Assembly (NCBI GenBank): GCA_964415795.1
Contig: CAYQBN010000016.1
Span: 1-49,696, forward strand
DNA: 49,696 nucleotides
From: CALITV01 sp964415795
Lineage (GTDB): Bacteria > UBP6 > UBA1177 > JAKLFG01
Direction of reading: 5' to 3'
Below the pieces are notes generated by a model. That model was not told the DNA's origin and searched no databases. It saw only the letters and a program-made list of their open reading frames with translations. Positions 33,941 through 42,394 of this stretch are shown one piece after another; position 1 is the stretch's first letter, and each line of letters begins with the position of its first letter. The position numbers were made by a program, and so were the translations under genes.

Positions 33941-34246
33941 TTACAGGGCCTTCTTGAAGCTCGGCGTGGGCCGGAAGCCGACCGTCTTGGAAGCCTTGAT
34001 CTTGATCTCCTTGCCGGTCTGCGGATTGCGGCCGATGCGCGCCTTGCGGTGCGAAACCTTGAAAGTGCCGATGCCGTTGAGGTTGAGTTTGTTCTCGGCG
34101 GCGATCGTGTCCTTCATGATCTGGATGAAGGTGTCGTACACTTTCTTGGTCTGCTCGTTGGTCAGGTTGACGTGCTTCGCCAAGTTCTCTTTCATGACCT
34201 TGAGGAACGCCGTCTTCGTTTTCGCGATCATCTTGTTCTTCGCCAT
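33941..34246 (-). CDS. hup: HU-family DNA-binding protein
   Basis: 101 residues. Small nucleoid protein that bends DNA. The N-terminal helices are followed by the signature IGTFKVSHRKARIGRNPQTGKEIKI, with the arm sequence RNPQTGKEI, and then KTVGFRPTPSFKKAL. The start MAKNKM was chosen at ATG 34246, which has GGGAGTG upstream; the frame extends 12 codons further without support. IHF cannot be fully excluded. It is monocistronic, with its own promoter and a strong terminator, as expected for an abundant protein. Confidence 0.95.
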   Translation of the reverse strand: MAKNKMIAKTKTAFLKVMKENLAKHVNLTNEQTKKVYDTFIQIMKDTIAAENKLNLNGIGTFKVSHRKARIGRNPQTGKEIKIKASKTVGFRPTPSFKKAL

Positions 34247-34287
34247 GGGTTTCACTCCCTTGCAAAGGTTACTAATGGACAAGAGGC

Positions 34288-34316
34288 AGTATGAAGAATG
34301 ATAATCACTTTGTCAA
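34288..34316 (-). promoter_or_regulatory. Promoter of the HU-like gene
   Basis: Minus strand: perfect TTGACA (34316-34311), 17-bp spacer, CATACT (34293-34288). The leader is about 35 nt. Confidence 0.45.
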
Positions 34317-34826
34317 CTCTTTTTTGGGGTAAAAAGTAAAAAAAGTTCTTTGAAATAGGGGGGTTTTGTCTGTTGTATAAAAAAATGAGCAAAACAAAGA
34401 AAGCAAAAAACGACATAAAAAAAGTTCTATGCTAATAAAAAGGTTTAAAATCAAATGGTTATGCGATGCTTGTTTTGCGACGCTTTGAAGAATCGGCGTT
34501 TCCAAGAGTGAAACGGTCGTTATGCGGCGTTTTTTCGGCATAAATCGATTGAGCATGGTGGAAAAGAAAAAAAATAGAATTTTTTCTTGTCTCGTTGCCA
34601 GAGTAACGAATCTCTTTTTGCAAACCTCAATGCGAGCGTATCCTTACGAAATTATGTCTGCGAAGCAGTCAGATTTTTCAATAGGTAGCGCGTGCATGCC
34701 CTAGAGACGATATGCTAGGACCGAGGTTTAGCGATGGTCGTATGGATGATTTCAGATAAAAATCCAACATCTTTCTTTAGTGAACTTTTTTCGAATGATG
34801 TTAACGCTGTTTTATTCGGGGAACGG
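34317..34826. other. AT-rich region without a supported gene
   Basis: 510 bp between the HU promoter and the end of the S9 peptidase gene, visibly richer in A/T than the rest, with many A and T runs. It contains a 9-bp AT-only hairpin at 34564-34588 (AAGAAAAAA with TTTTTTCTT, 7-nt loop) and a near-perfect 16-bp direct repeat at 34337-34352 and 34416-34431. Small open frames here (34305-34556 minus, 34522-34704 plus) lack a ribosome binding site and recognisable composition. No tRNA or known RNA fold was recognised. Confidence 0.5.
34337..34431. repeat. Pair of 16-bp direct repeats in the AT-rich region
   Basis: TAAAAAAAGTTCTTTG (34337-34352) and TAAAAAAAGTTCTATG (34416-34431), differing at one base, 79 bp apart. 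The function is unknown; in such AT-rich DNA part of the match may be chance. Confidence 0.45.
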
Positions 34827-36698
34827 TTACCGGTTGGTGGCACATCCTTCGATGAAGAGACCCGCCTGCTCGTTGAAACGGATCCGGTTCTTCTTTTTCC
34901 GGAACCCATGTCCTTCATCATCGAAGATGAGCATGTCGGGTGGGCTACCGAGGGCGCGCAGTTGTTCGGCGAGGAGGTAGGCGTCGGTTACCGGGACGCG
35001 CGGATCGTTCGCGCCGTGGGCGATGAAAATGCGGCCGGTGATGCGGTCGGCCATGGTGGTAGGGCTGATCGAGCGGAGGAACTCCTCGTCTTCGAGCGGC
35101 CCGTATTCGGCCTCACGAAGCGCTTTCCGATACGACTTGGTGTTCTTGAGAAAGTTGACGAAGTCCACGACGCCGACGACATCGACACCGCAACGAAAGC
35201 GTTCGGGATACCATGCCATCGAGGCGACCGTCATGAAGCCGCCGTAACTGCCGCCCCACGCGACGAAACGATCGGGGCGTGAGATGCCGCTTCTTACAAG
35301 GTCGTCGAGGATCGGTTCGACATCCTTTACCGCATCCATCCGCTTTTTATAGTTGTCGAGATCGCTGAAACGCCGTCCGTAGCCGGTCGAGCCGCGCACA
35401 TTGGGTAGCACGATCGCGAATCCGCGCGAAAGGTAGTACTGGAACACCGGTGCGAACGAAGGACGCGATTGTCCTTCGGGGCCGCCGTGGAAATAGACGA
35501 TGGTACGATAGGGGGTATCGGTGTCACGCGGCCGATAGAGAAGATAAGGTATCTTTTCTCCGTCGAAGGAAACGACTTTGCGCACCTCGGGCGTAACGAA
35601 CCGTTCCACAGGAACGCCATGTGGATCGGTGAGACCGAACGCGCGCCGTTCTCCGCTGCGCAGATCGTAACGGATCGGGCGAGGGATGGCGTTGGGAGAC
35701 GATAGCGTGTAGGTTATCTTTCCCGCAGAGAAATGGTCGAGCGTGATGACTCCTTTTCCTAGATCGAGCGGAGCGATCTTGTTGCGAAAGAAATGATAAC
35801 AGGTCGACCATCCCTCTTCGTTGACGCAGAAGACCGCTTCGTCGCGAGAGGTGCGATCGAGAAGCGCTTCTTCGACGGGGAAGCGGTCCGAGAAAATCCG
35901 TTCCTTCTTTCCTTTCGTGTCGTAGAACGCCAATTCCGCGGAATCTGTCTCATCATCGGTGATGGTGAGGATCCGACCATCGTGCCAGTAGCCGATCGGA
36001 CGATAGTAACGGTCGTCTCGCGCACCTTTGAACTTGTGCACCTTGCCGTTCTCGTAGCGATAGGGGACGGTGACGGTGCTCCCGAGCATCGTGTAGAAAA
36101 GGAACTGATCGGCGCTTTTGGCGTCCACGATGACATGGGTCCCTTCGCGGTCGGCGAGGAGTCGCCGCTTTCCGGTGACGGTATCGTAAAGATACAGATA
36201 AAAGTCGCGTTTGCTTACCTCGTTGGCGGTGTAAAGGAAACGGGTATCGTCTATCCAGAGCGGACTGTCGTAGCGTACCGTCGGATCGGCGAGGAGCGAT
36301 TTTCGTTCACCGTTCGTGAGGGACAACAGCGTGATATCGTACTGTTCGTCGCCCCCTTTTGCAGAGAGGAACAAAAGTGCGGTGCCGCTGGGGTTCACCG
36401 TATAGCGCTCTATCGGTTCGGGTCCATCGGTGATGGTGCGGACCCTGTCGCCCTGTTCGAGATGAAGGTGCGCCACCTCGCCGCTGCCGCGCGAAAGAAA
36501 CAATCGAGCGCCGTCGGGAAGATCCCAGCCCGCTGAAGATCCGGTCATTTCAAGATAGTCGCGTATCGTCGGGACGGCGCTGGTCGTGTCGGCGTCGCTT
36601 TCCGTCGTTGTTTGGACACGACAAGCTCCGAGAAGGAGCATTGACAGAAGAGCGAAGATCGCGGTGAGGGGGAGCTCAGAATTCTTCGAACTGATCAT
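34827..36698 (-). CDS. S9-family prolyl-oligopeptidase-like lipoprotein
   Basis: 623 residues. The lipobox LLGAC ends at C26 and is followed by a short Thr/Asp-rich linker. A seven-bladed propeller-like region (about 45-370) precedes an alpha/beta-hydrolase domain with the catalytic triad S484 in GGSYGGF, D565 in GANDPRVP and H597 in EGHGF. Together these mark a serine exopeptidase or acylaminoacyl-peptidase-like enzyme anchored in the envelope, cutting short peptides. The start ATG 36698 is inside the end of the MCP gene (23-bp overlap) and lacks a clear Shine-Dalgarno sequence, so coupling to the MCP gene is likely. The frame open further upstream is antisense-like in composition. Confidence 0.87.
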   Translation of the reverse strand: MISSKNSELPLTAIFALLSMLLLGACRVQTTTESDADTTSAVPTIRDYLEMTGSSAGWDLPDGARLFLSRGSGEVAHLHLEQGDRVRTITDGPEPIERYTVNPSGTALLFLSAKGGDEQYDITLLSLTNGERKSLLADPTVRYDSPLWIDDTRFLYTANEVSKRDFYLYLYDTVTGKRRLLADREGTHVIVDAKSADQFLFYTMLGSTVTVPYRYENGKVHKFKGARDDRYYRPIGYWHDGRILTITDDETDSAELAFYDTKGKKERIFSDRFPVEEALLDRTSRDEAVFCVNEEGWSTCYHFFRNKIAPLDLGKGVITLDHFSAGKITYTLSSPNAIPRPIRYDLRSGERRAFGLTDPHGVPVERFVTPEVRKVVSFDGEKIPYLLYRPRDTDTPYRTIVYFHGGPEGQSRPSFAPVFQYYLSRGFAIVLPNVRGSTGYGRRFSDLDNYKKRMDAVKDVEPILDDLVRSGISRPDRFVAWGGSYGGFMTVASMAWYPERFRCGVDVVGVVDFVNFLKNTKSYRKALREAEYGPLEDEEFLRSISPTTMADRITGRIFIAHGANDPRVPVTDAYLLAEQLRALGSPPDMLIFDDEGHGFRKKKNRIRFNEQAGLFIEGCATNR

Positions 36699-38052
36699 CG
36701 TCGAAGAATCCGTTTTCCGGCCGCTTCTTGGTCGGTTCGGTGACGGGAGCCGGTGCTGGAGCCGAGGGGCGAGGCGCGGGACGGGAATTCGGTGCCGGTG
36801 CCGTTTGATCGAAGAAAGAGAGCGAAGGAGAGTTCGGTCGCTCCGAGATGCGGAACTTCTCGAGCTCGGCGGCAAGTTGCCGCGAGATGTTCGCCATGTC
36901 CTCGGCGGAGCTCGCGAGCTCCTCGACGAGAGAGGCGTTGCGCTGAGTCACTTCGTCCATCTGCATGATGGCGGAGTTTATCTGATGGATACCGGCCGCT
37001 TGTTCCTTGGCCCGCTTCTCGATGTCCTGTATCGAAAGACTTGCTTCCTGAACGCGGCTTACCAGTTGGAGGAGGACCTTGGTGGTCTTGCTCGAAAGCT
37101 CGGTCGCGTTGCGGATACTTTCCTCGTTGCGTTCGACGAGCTCCTTTATCTCGGCGGCGGCATCGGCGCTCCGCGTCGCGAGACTGCGCACCTCGCTCGC
37201 GACGACCGCGAAGCCCTTGCCCTCTTCACCGGCGCGTGCCGCCTCGACCGCCGCGTTGAGCGCGAGGAGATTGGTCTGAAACGCGATCTCGTTCACGACA
37301 TTCACGATCTCTTGGATCTTATCGCCCGACTCCTTTACTGAGGTCATCGCCTTCGCCATCTCGGAAAGCATGCGAGCGCCGTTCTCGGCGTCGGCGGTGG
37401 TGCGCCGCATCTTGGATGCTGCTTCGGCCGAGAGTCCTGCCGCCTCTTGAATCGATGCGGTTATCTCTTCGACCGAGGCCGCCGTCTCCTGCAGGGAGGA
37501 GGCCATTTGTTGAGTGGCCGTCGAGAGTTGGTTGTTGCCCGAGGAGACCTCCTGTGCCGAGACGAGGACCTGCTCGGAGCTCGATTTTATCGTCTTGAGG
37601 ATATGTTCGATGTTGCTCGCGGTGCGGTTGAACGAGGCGACGATGGGGGCAAGGTCGGGGTCGTTATGTATCTCGAGTCGCCGCGAGAGATCGCCTTCCT
37701 TGAGCGCGTCGAAGACCTGAGAAAGTTTCCGTATCGGGATGTAGAGTATCGCCCGTATGAGAAGAAGGAAGACGAGGGTGAACGCCACTTCGATGAATAT
37801 GGTGAGGAAAAAAGGACCGGCAAGTCCGCTGCCCTCTTCGCGATAACGTGCCGCGAACGCGCGCGCCGCCTCGATGTCGGCGCGCTGGGCACCACCGCTG
37901 ACCGCCTGCTCAAGGTACGCGACCGCTTGATCGGTGGTCGAGGTCGCTTTCGAAACAAGATACCATTCCGAAAGAAGGAACATGAGAAACAGGAGCGCCG
38001 CGAACCCGATGATCACCTTGCGACTGCTCAACCAACGGATAAAGGCGGCCAT
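36676..38052 (-). CDS. Methyl-accepting chemotaxis protein
   Basis: 458 residues. TM1 at about 12-32, a short periplasmic loop of about 45 residues, TM2 at about 79-103, HAMP at about 104-157, then a long coiled-coil signalling domain with the hairpin tip EIAFQTNLLALNAAVEAARAGE. The periplasmic part is too small for a typical ligand domain. The C-terminus ends in DDDQFEEF after a flexible Pro/Ala tail, similar in position to the CheR/CheB-binding pentapeptide. ATG 38052 follows GGGGGA and lies downstream of the promoter, which rules out the upstream in-frame ATGs at 38112 and 38106. CheA, CheW and flagellar genes are not in the window. Confidence 0.9.
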   Translation of the reverse strand: MAAFIRWLSSRKVIIGFAALLFLMFLLSEWYLVSKATSTTDQAVAYLEQAVSGGAQRADIEAARAFAARYREEGSGLAGPFFLTIFIEVAFTLVFLLLIRAILYIPIRKLSQVFDALKEGDLSRRLEIHNDPDLAPIVASFNRTASNIEHILKTIKSSSEQVLVSAQEVSSGNNQLSTATQQMASSLQETAASVEEITASIQEAAGLSAEAASKMRRTTADAENGARMLSEMAKAMTSVKESGDKIQEIVNVVNEIAFQTNLLALNAAVEAARAGEEGKGFAVVASEVRSLATRSADAAAEIKELVERNEESIRNATELSSKTTKVLLQLVSRVQEASLSIQDIEKRAKEQAAGIHQINSAIMQMDEVTQRNASLVEELASSAEDMANISRQLAAELEKFRISERPNSPSLSFFDQTAPAPNSRPAPRPSAPAPAPVTEPTKKRPENGFFDDDQFEEF

Positions 38053-38084
38053 GGTCCCCCGCATCATCTGACGATAACGGGGCG

Positions 38085-38112
38085 ATTGTAGCACGACGAA
38101 AGGCATAATCAA
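38085..38112 (-). promoter_or_regulatory. Promoter of the MCP-peptidase operon
   Basis: Minus strand: TTGATT (38112-38107), 16-bp spacer, TACAAT (38090-38085). It ends 15 bp from the divergent promoter at 38128. Confidence 0.58.
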
Positions 38113-38127
38113 CTTTTTGAGCGGCGC

Positions 38128-38155
38128 TTGACGCGCGGAACAAAAAGGGTATCGT
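38128..38155 (+). promoter_or_regulatory. Promoter of the 38191 lipoprotein gene
   Basis: TTGACG (38128-38133), 16-bp spacer, TATCGT (38150-38155). The -10 is the same as that proposed for queE. Confidence 0.5.
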
Positions 38156-38190
38156 ACTTTTTGTCAAGAACGGTTTCGAGGAGGGATCCC

Positions 38191-39276
38191 ATGAAGACGA
38201 TGGTAGCGGCGGCGCTGGTGGTATGGGCGCTTCTTGTCGGGTGCGAGAACGAAAAGGAATCGGCGAAGGATGTGGCAGTTCCGGGTGATGCCGATACGGC
38301 GGTAGACACCGATGCGCTCATTGCCGATGAGGTGCCCGAGGAAACGGCTGACGAGATCTCCGACGAGGTCGTTGACGAAATGCCCGACTTCGACAGTGAC
38401 GGTTTCAACCCCGAGAACCCCGGCTACAATGTGTTCTTCCAGATCATGACGATGGAGGTGTTCGGTCAGCCGATGGCCATGGCCTTCGGCGTCATCATGA
38501 AGACGGCGCGCGAGGATCTCGAACCGGCCGAGGAAGAAGGGGAACAGGAACTAGACACCTGCGTATTCCTCGCGGGAACGGAGGAACCGACACCGTCATG
38601 CGCCTCGAAAGAGGACTGTGCTCCGGAACAGGAATGTCTTCCGGAAACCGACAATAACGGCAATCCGATCGCCGGTACCGAGCGGTGCGTCACACCGAAC
38701 CGCGAGTCGCTCGACCGCGGCCCGGTCACCATCACCGGCTTCAATGGCGGCTCTGCGATCTTTCTCTATGAGCCGAACGACAAGGTGTACAAGAAGGACG
38801 GCACCGGCGACGGCTCGATAGATCCGGCGATCCTCGCATTCAACACGACCTATGAACTTTCCGGCGAAGGACTGGACGACCTTGCCGCGTTCTCCGGCTC
38901 GGTCTTCATGCCGCCGTCGCTTGCCCTCGTGAGTCCCGAGGCGACCACCGGCGGAACGCTCCCGTTCCCGACGATCACCATAGATCCGAGCGTTGACCTT
39001 ACGGTACAGTGGGCCGACGCGAATCCGGACGGTGTGCTCGATCTCACCGTGACCGGCGAACAGGGGAGCGTCGTCTGCCGGGTGAACGACGACGGGGAGT
39101 TCACCGTTTCCGCGGACCTTCTTTCTCAGATAACATTCGGCACTGGGTTCAACGCGATGGCGAACAACCTCATCCTCGATCGAAAGTACTCCGAGCCGAT
39201 GAGCGGCGCTACGGTCACCGCGGGGACATTCAACACCGAAGAGATGGTGATGTATGTCATCAACACGGTTCAGTAA
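38191..39276 (+). CDS. Acidic-linker lipoprotein of unknown function
   Basis: 361 residues, not recognised. The lipobox LLVGC ends at C18. Residues 19-75 are Asp/Glu/Thr-rich. A mid-region contains a small Cys cluster (CASKEDCAPEQECLP, then ERCV) of the disulfide-knot kind seen in Myxococcota-like proteins, and the C-terminal half looks like beta strands. GGAGGGATCCC precedes ATG 38191. It is a single gene with its own promoter and is divergent from the MCP gene. A surface-exposed location is inferred from the long acidic spacer. Confidence 0.72.
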   Translation: MKTMVAAALVVWALLVGCENEKESAKDVAVPGDADTAVDTDALIADEVPEETADEISDEVVDEMPDFDSDGFNPENPGYNVFFQIMTMEVFGQPMAMAFGVIMKTAREDLEPAEEEGEQELDTCVFLAGTEEPTPSCASKEDCAPEQECLPETDNNGNPIAGTERCVTPNRESLDRGPVTITGFNGGSAIFLYEPNDKVYKKDGTGDGSIDPAILAFNTTYELSGEGLDDLAAFSGSVFMPPSLALVSPEATTGGTLPFPTITIDPSVDLTVQWADANPDGVLDLTVTGEQGSVVCRVNDDGEFTVSADLLSQITFGTGFNAMANNLILDRKYSEPMSGATVTAGTFNTEEMVMYVINTVQ

Positions 39277-39338
39277 TCTCAATTATCTTTACGACGATCT
39301 TGATACCATGAGGATTTCGTAAAGATCCTCTCGATACC

Positions 39339-39366
39339 TTTACTTTCCCGGACGGGGCAATACAAT
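39339..39366 (+). promoter_or_regulatory. Promoter of the OB-fold/5'-nucleotidase operon
   Basis: TTTACT (39339-39344), 16-bp spacer, TACAAT (39361-39366), 28 nt before the start codon. A 6-bp inverted repeat (GAGGAT/ATCCTC, 9-nt loop) lies just upstream at 39310-39330. Confidence 0.6.
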
Positions 39367-39394
39367 AGGGCATCATCATCGAATGGAGGTCTCC

Positions 39395-40333
39395 ATGCGT
39401 TGTCTCTCTGTCGTTGGTGCGGCGGCGATCTTCGTGTTCGGCGCGTGCAATCTCGATCCCGACTCGAGTTGGTTCCGTGACGGCGACACGGTCGCGGCGG
39501 CCGACGGCGATACGGCAAACGATGCCGTGTCCGACAAAGATACGGTAGGCGGTGGCGATGTTCCCGTGGTCGAGGAAAATGACGGGGTGGTTGCCGACGA
39601 CGAGCCGATCATCTCCGACAGCGACACGGGCTGGGGAAACGATGAATCGCCGGTGAGCGACGATGACTTCGTTGGCACCGACAGTGTCATCGAGAAGATC
39701 CAGCGTGGAGAGGTGGCGCTCGACTCGACGGTCTCGTTCGAGGCGGTCGTCACGGCGGTCGAGTATGCGCTCGATACCCAATACCAGCCCATCGGTATCA
39801 AGGGGCTTTTCCTCAGCACCCCCGACCTTGGGACGATGCTTCCGTGGAATGGTATTTACCTTTATATCAAGACGCCGGTCGGCGTCGAGGATTATCATGT
39901 CGGCGATCTGCTCGAGGTCTCCGGTTCCTACACCGAATACTACGATGCCTCGCAGGTGCAGAACGCGACGATATCGCTCCTCGGTACCGCGGCGGTGCCG
40001 GCGCCGGCGCTCATCGAAGATCCCTCTCGGATCGCGACGCAGTTCGAGTCGAACGGCACCGAGTGGCTCCCCACGACGAACCACGGTCCTGACGGCGAAA
40101 TGTGGGAGAGTTGCCTCATCGAGGTGCGCGATGTCGAGGTCGTCAATCAGGATCTCGGCCACGGTCAGTGGGCGGTGACCGGTGGACTCGTGATAGACAA
40201 GAAACTCTACTACTACGATGGGACGCGGACGGTCGGGACGAAGTTCTCGCGCATCACCGGCGTCCTCGTCTATACCTACGATGCCTTCAAATTGGCGCCG
40301 CGCGGCGCCGACGATGTCGTACCGGCGGAGTGA
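39395..40333 (+). CDS. OB-fold (YhcR-like) nucleic-acid-binding lipoprotein
   Basis: 312 residues. The lipobox VFGAC ends at C18, followed by an Asp-rich linker to about residue 95. The rest matches the OB-fold seen in YhcR-type extracellular nucleases: a strand EAVVTAVEY, the core WNGIYLYIKTP, GDLLEVSGSYTEYYDASQVQN, and a final SRITGVLVYTYDAFKLAPRGADDVV. No nuclease domain is attached. ATG 39395 follows ATGGAGG; the ATG four codons earlier is part of that site. The 5'-nucleotidase begins 3 bp downstream. B. subtilis YhcR carries OB folds and a 5'-nucleotidase in one protein, which supports a joint role here. Confidence 0.78.
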   Translation: MRCLSVVGAAAIFVFGACNLDPDSSWFRDGDTVAAADGDTANDAVSDKDTVGGGDVPVVEENDGVVADDEPIISDSDTGWGNDESPVSDDDFVGTDSVIEKIQRGEVALDSTVSFEAVVTAVEYALDTQYQPIGIKGLFLSTPDLGTMLPWNGIYLYIKTPVGVEDYHVGDLLEVSGSYTEYYDASQVQNATISLLGTAAVPAPALIEDPSRIATQFESNGTEWLPTTNHGPDGEMWESCLIEVRDVEVVNQDLGHGQWAVTGGLVIDKKLYYYDGTRTVGTKFSRITGVLVYTYDAFKLAPRGADDVVPAE

Positions 40334-40336
40334 CCG

Positions 40337-42385
40337 ATGCGCGCGGCGATCCTCTGTGCCGGTTGCGCAGCGCTCCTTCTCGCCGGCTGTTTCGGAAGGT
40401 CGTTTGCCGAGGCGGGCGATGACCCGGCGACGCCGCGGAGACTGGTGATCCTCCACACCACCGACTCTCACGCGAAGTATTTCCCCTTCTGGATCGAGCC
40501 GAACATCTTCGACCGGGCGATGGGCATCGCCTCGCACTATCCGCCCTGCTGGGACCTCGACTGGTCGGGCGGTGCCTCGTGGTGCGATGGCGCTTATATC
40601 CCCGAGAAGGGCGGTTTCAAGTTCTGGCAGGATGGTACCTATGTCTATCTCACCGAGGAGGAAATGGAGGCACAGGGGCTCGTCTCGGAGGATGTGAACC
40701 GCGACGGCGTCTGTGATATCGCCGATTGTCCCGGCGAGCCGTGGGATCGCGACCGTGACGGGAAGTGCACCTTTCCCTACGACCCGGCGACCGGCAGTTT
40801 CCGCCGTGACGATGGAAGCGTCGTCGATCCGCATGACGGAGCGGCCTTCGCGGCGGCACGGGCCGCGAGCGAGGATACCGACCGGAGCGGCGCGTGCGAC
40901 CGGAGCGACTACCGGCCGGGGCTTGCCTCGACCGGAGGGGTGGCGCGGGTGCTTTCCGTCGTCGAGGAGATACGGCAGGAGAAAGCGGCCTTTCCCGTAA
41001 TTCACATCGACACGGGTGATGCCTTTCAGGGGGCGCCGCAGTTCAACCTCTTCCGCGGCGAGGTCGAGATGCGGGCGCTCCAGATGCTCGGCATAGATGC
41101 GATGGTGCTCGGCAACCACGAATTTGATAATGGCACTCCGGCGCTCGTAAAGGCCTACCATTCGAGCGGCGGTTTTCCGCTTCTCGCGGGCAACTACCTC
41201 TTCGACGGTCGCGTGGAAACGGGACTCGCCGACCTCGTTCAGCCGTTCACCATCCTCCGCGAAGGGACGATCCGCATCGGGGTCGTCGGCATCGGCAACG
41301 ACTCTTCGATCACCTCGATCGGCGACATCGGTAACAAACTCGGCTTCTATGGCTTCGATCCGATAGAGACGGCGAAACTCTATGTCGGTCTCATCCGGCC
41401 GCTCTGCGATGTCATCATCGTCGCGAGTCATCAGGGGCTCGAGGGCGACTTCGCGATCGCCGAGCAGGTGCCCGGCGTGGACATCATCCTCGGCGGCCAT
41501 CACCATGTCGTCCTCGATCCGCCGAAGGTGCTCGCCGGCCCCGACGGGCGCGATGTGGTCATCGTTCACAGCGGCAACGACCTCAAGGTCGTCGGCGAGA
41601 TCGAGGTCATCGTACAGAGCGGCCGCGTCGTGTGGCATTCCTATACGGTGCACCCTATCACCGATGCCGTCGCCGAGCATCCGGCGATGGTGCATGCGCT
41701 CCAGCCGTACCGCGAGGCGCTCCGCTACACGCAGGATCTCACGGCAGTCGTCGGCTATGCGAAGAAGACGATCGAGCGGACCGCTCCCGACGGGGGTGAC
41801 TCGCCGCTCGGCAACCTCGTCACAACTGCGATGATGAATCACGAACTCGTGCGCGCCGAACTCGCGGTGACCAACAGTCTCGGCATCCGCGCCGATATAC
41901 CGGCGGGCGACATCACGCGCGAGAAGCTCTACGAGGTCTTCCCGTTCGAGAACACCGTGACGGTGATGCATCTGTCAGGCAAGGAGCTCAAGGATCTCTT
42001 CGACTATGTGGCGCGGCGGAGCGCATCGCGCGGTTGTGTCTCGCAGGTGCAGGCGAGCGGGGTCGTCGCGGTGCTCGATTGTTCTCCGGAACCCGAATTG
42101 CAGGAGAAGTACCGCTCCTATGCGCTCACCAAGTATCTCCGTGTCGGGACGACCGTCGTGATAGACAACTATGAACTGATCGTGCCGCACGCTGTCTTTA
42201 AGATGGCCACCAACGACTACATGGCGCGCGGTGGCTCGGGGTTCGACATGCTCCTCCGCAACACGACGCGACTCGACACCGCGATCCCGATCCGCGAGGC
42301 CTTCATCGAGTACCTGAAGACGCTCGGCCCGGTCGATCCGGCCGCCTTCTCGTCGGGAGAACGGCACATTACGATGGTGAATTAG
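40337..42385 (+). CDS. 5'-nucleotidase/UshA-family metallophosphoesterase lipoprotein with Ca-binding-like insert
   Basis: 682 residues. The lipobox LLAGC ends at C18. Dimetal ligands are TTDSH (D43, H45), IDTGD, LGNHE, VASHQG and GGHHH. The C-terminal substrate domain carries NDYMARGGSGFDML. An insert at about 50-197 separates the first two metal motifs. It holds three EF-hand or thrombospondin-3-like loops with paired Cys and Asp (DVNRDGVC at 119, DRDRDGKC at 137, DTDRSGAC at 180). The enzyme should release nucleosides from nucleotides outside the inner membrane. GGAG precedes the ATG. It is the second gene of a four-gene operon. Confidence 0.88.
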   Translation: MRAAILCAGCAALLLAGCFGRSFAEAGDDPATPRRLVILHTTDSHAKYFPFWIEPNIFDRAMGIASHYPPCWDLDWSGGASWCDGAYIPEKGGFKFWQDGTYVYLTEEEMEAQGLVSEDVNRDGVCDIADCPGEPWDRDRDGKCTFPYDPATGSFRRDDGSVVDPHDGAAFAAARAASEDTDRSGACDRSDYRPGLASTGGVARVLSVVEEIRQEKAAFPVIHIDTGDAFQGAPQFNLFRGEVEMRALQMLGIDAMVLGNHEFDNGTPALVKAYHSSGGFPLLAGNYLFDGRVETGLADLVQPFTILREGTIRIGVVGIGNDSSITSIGDIGNKLGFYGFDPIETAKLYVGLIRPLCDVIIVASHQGLEGDFAIAEQVPGVDIILGGHHHVVLDPPKVLAGPDGRDVVIVHSGNDLKVVGEIEVIVQSGRVVWHSYTVHPITDAVAEHPAMVHALQPYREALRYTQDLTAVVGYAKKTIERTAPDGGDSPLGNLVTTAMMNHELVRAELAVTNSLGIRADIPAGDITREKLYEVFPFENTVTVMHLSGKELKDLFDYVARRSASRGCVSQVQASGVVAVLDCSPEPELQEKYRSYALTKYLRVGTTVVIDNYELIVPHAVFKMATNDYMARGGSGFDMLLRNTTRLDTAIPIREAFIEYLKTLGPVDPAAFSSGERHITMVN

Positions 42386-42394
42386 GGGGCGGCG

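Noticed and set aside
34564..34588. AT-only hairpin as a transcription terminator
   Set aside because: The stem has one G-C pair and is not placed after any supported gene end, so it would be a very weak terminator.
34305..34704. Small open frames in the AT-rich region (34305-34556 minus, 34522-34704 plus)
   Set aside because: No ribosome binding site, Lys/Phe-rich or random composition following base content, and overlap with the HU promoter in the first case.
39260..41971. A 903-codon open frame on the minus strand opposite the OB-fold lipoprotein and 5'-nucleotidase genes
   Set aside because: It is antisense to genes with clear catalytic motifs and signal peptides. Its product is Arg/Asp/Glu/His-rich with no signal or domain, as expected from the complement of GC-rich codons.
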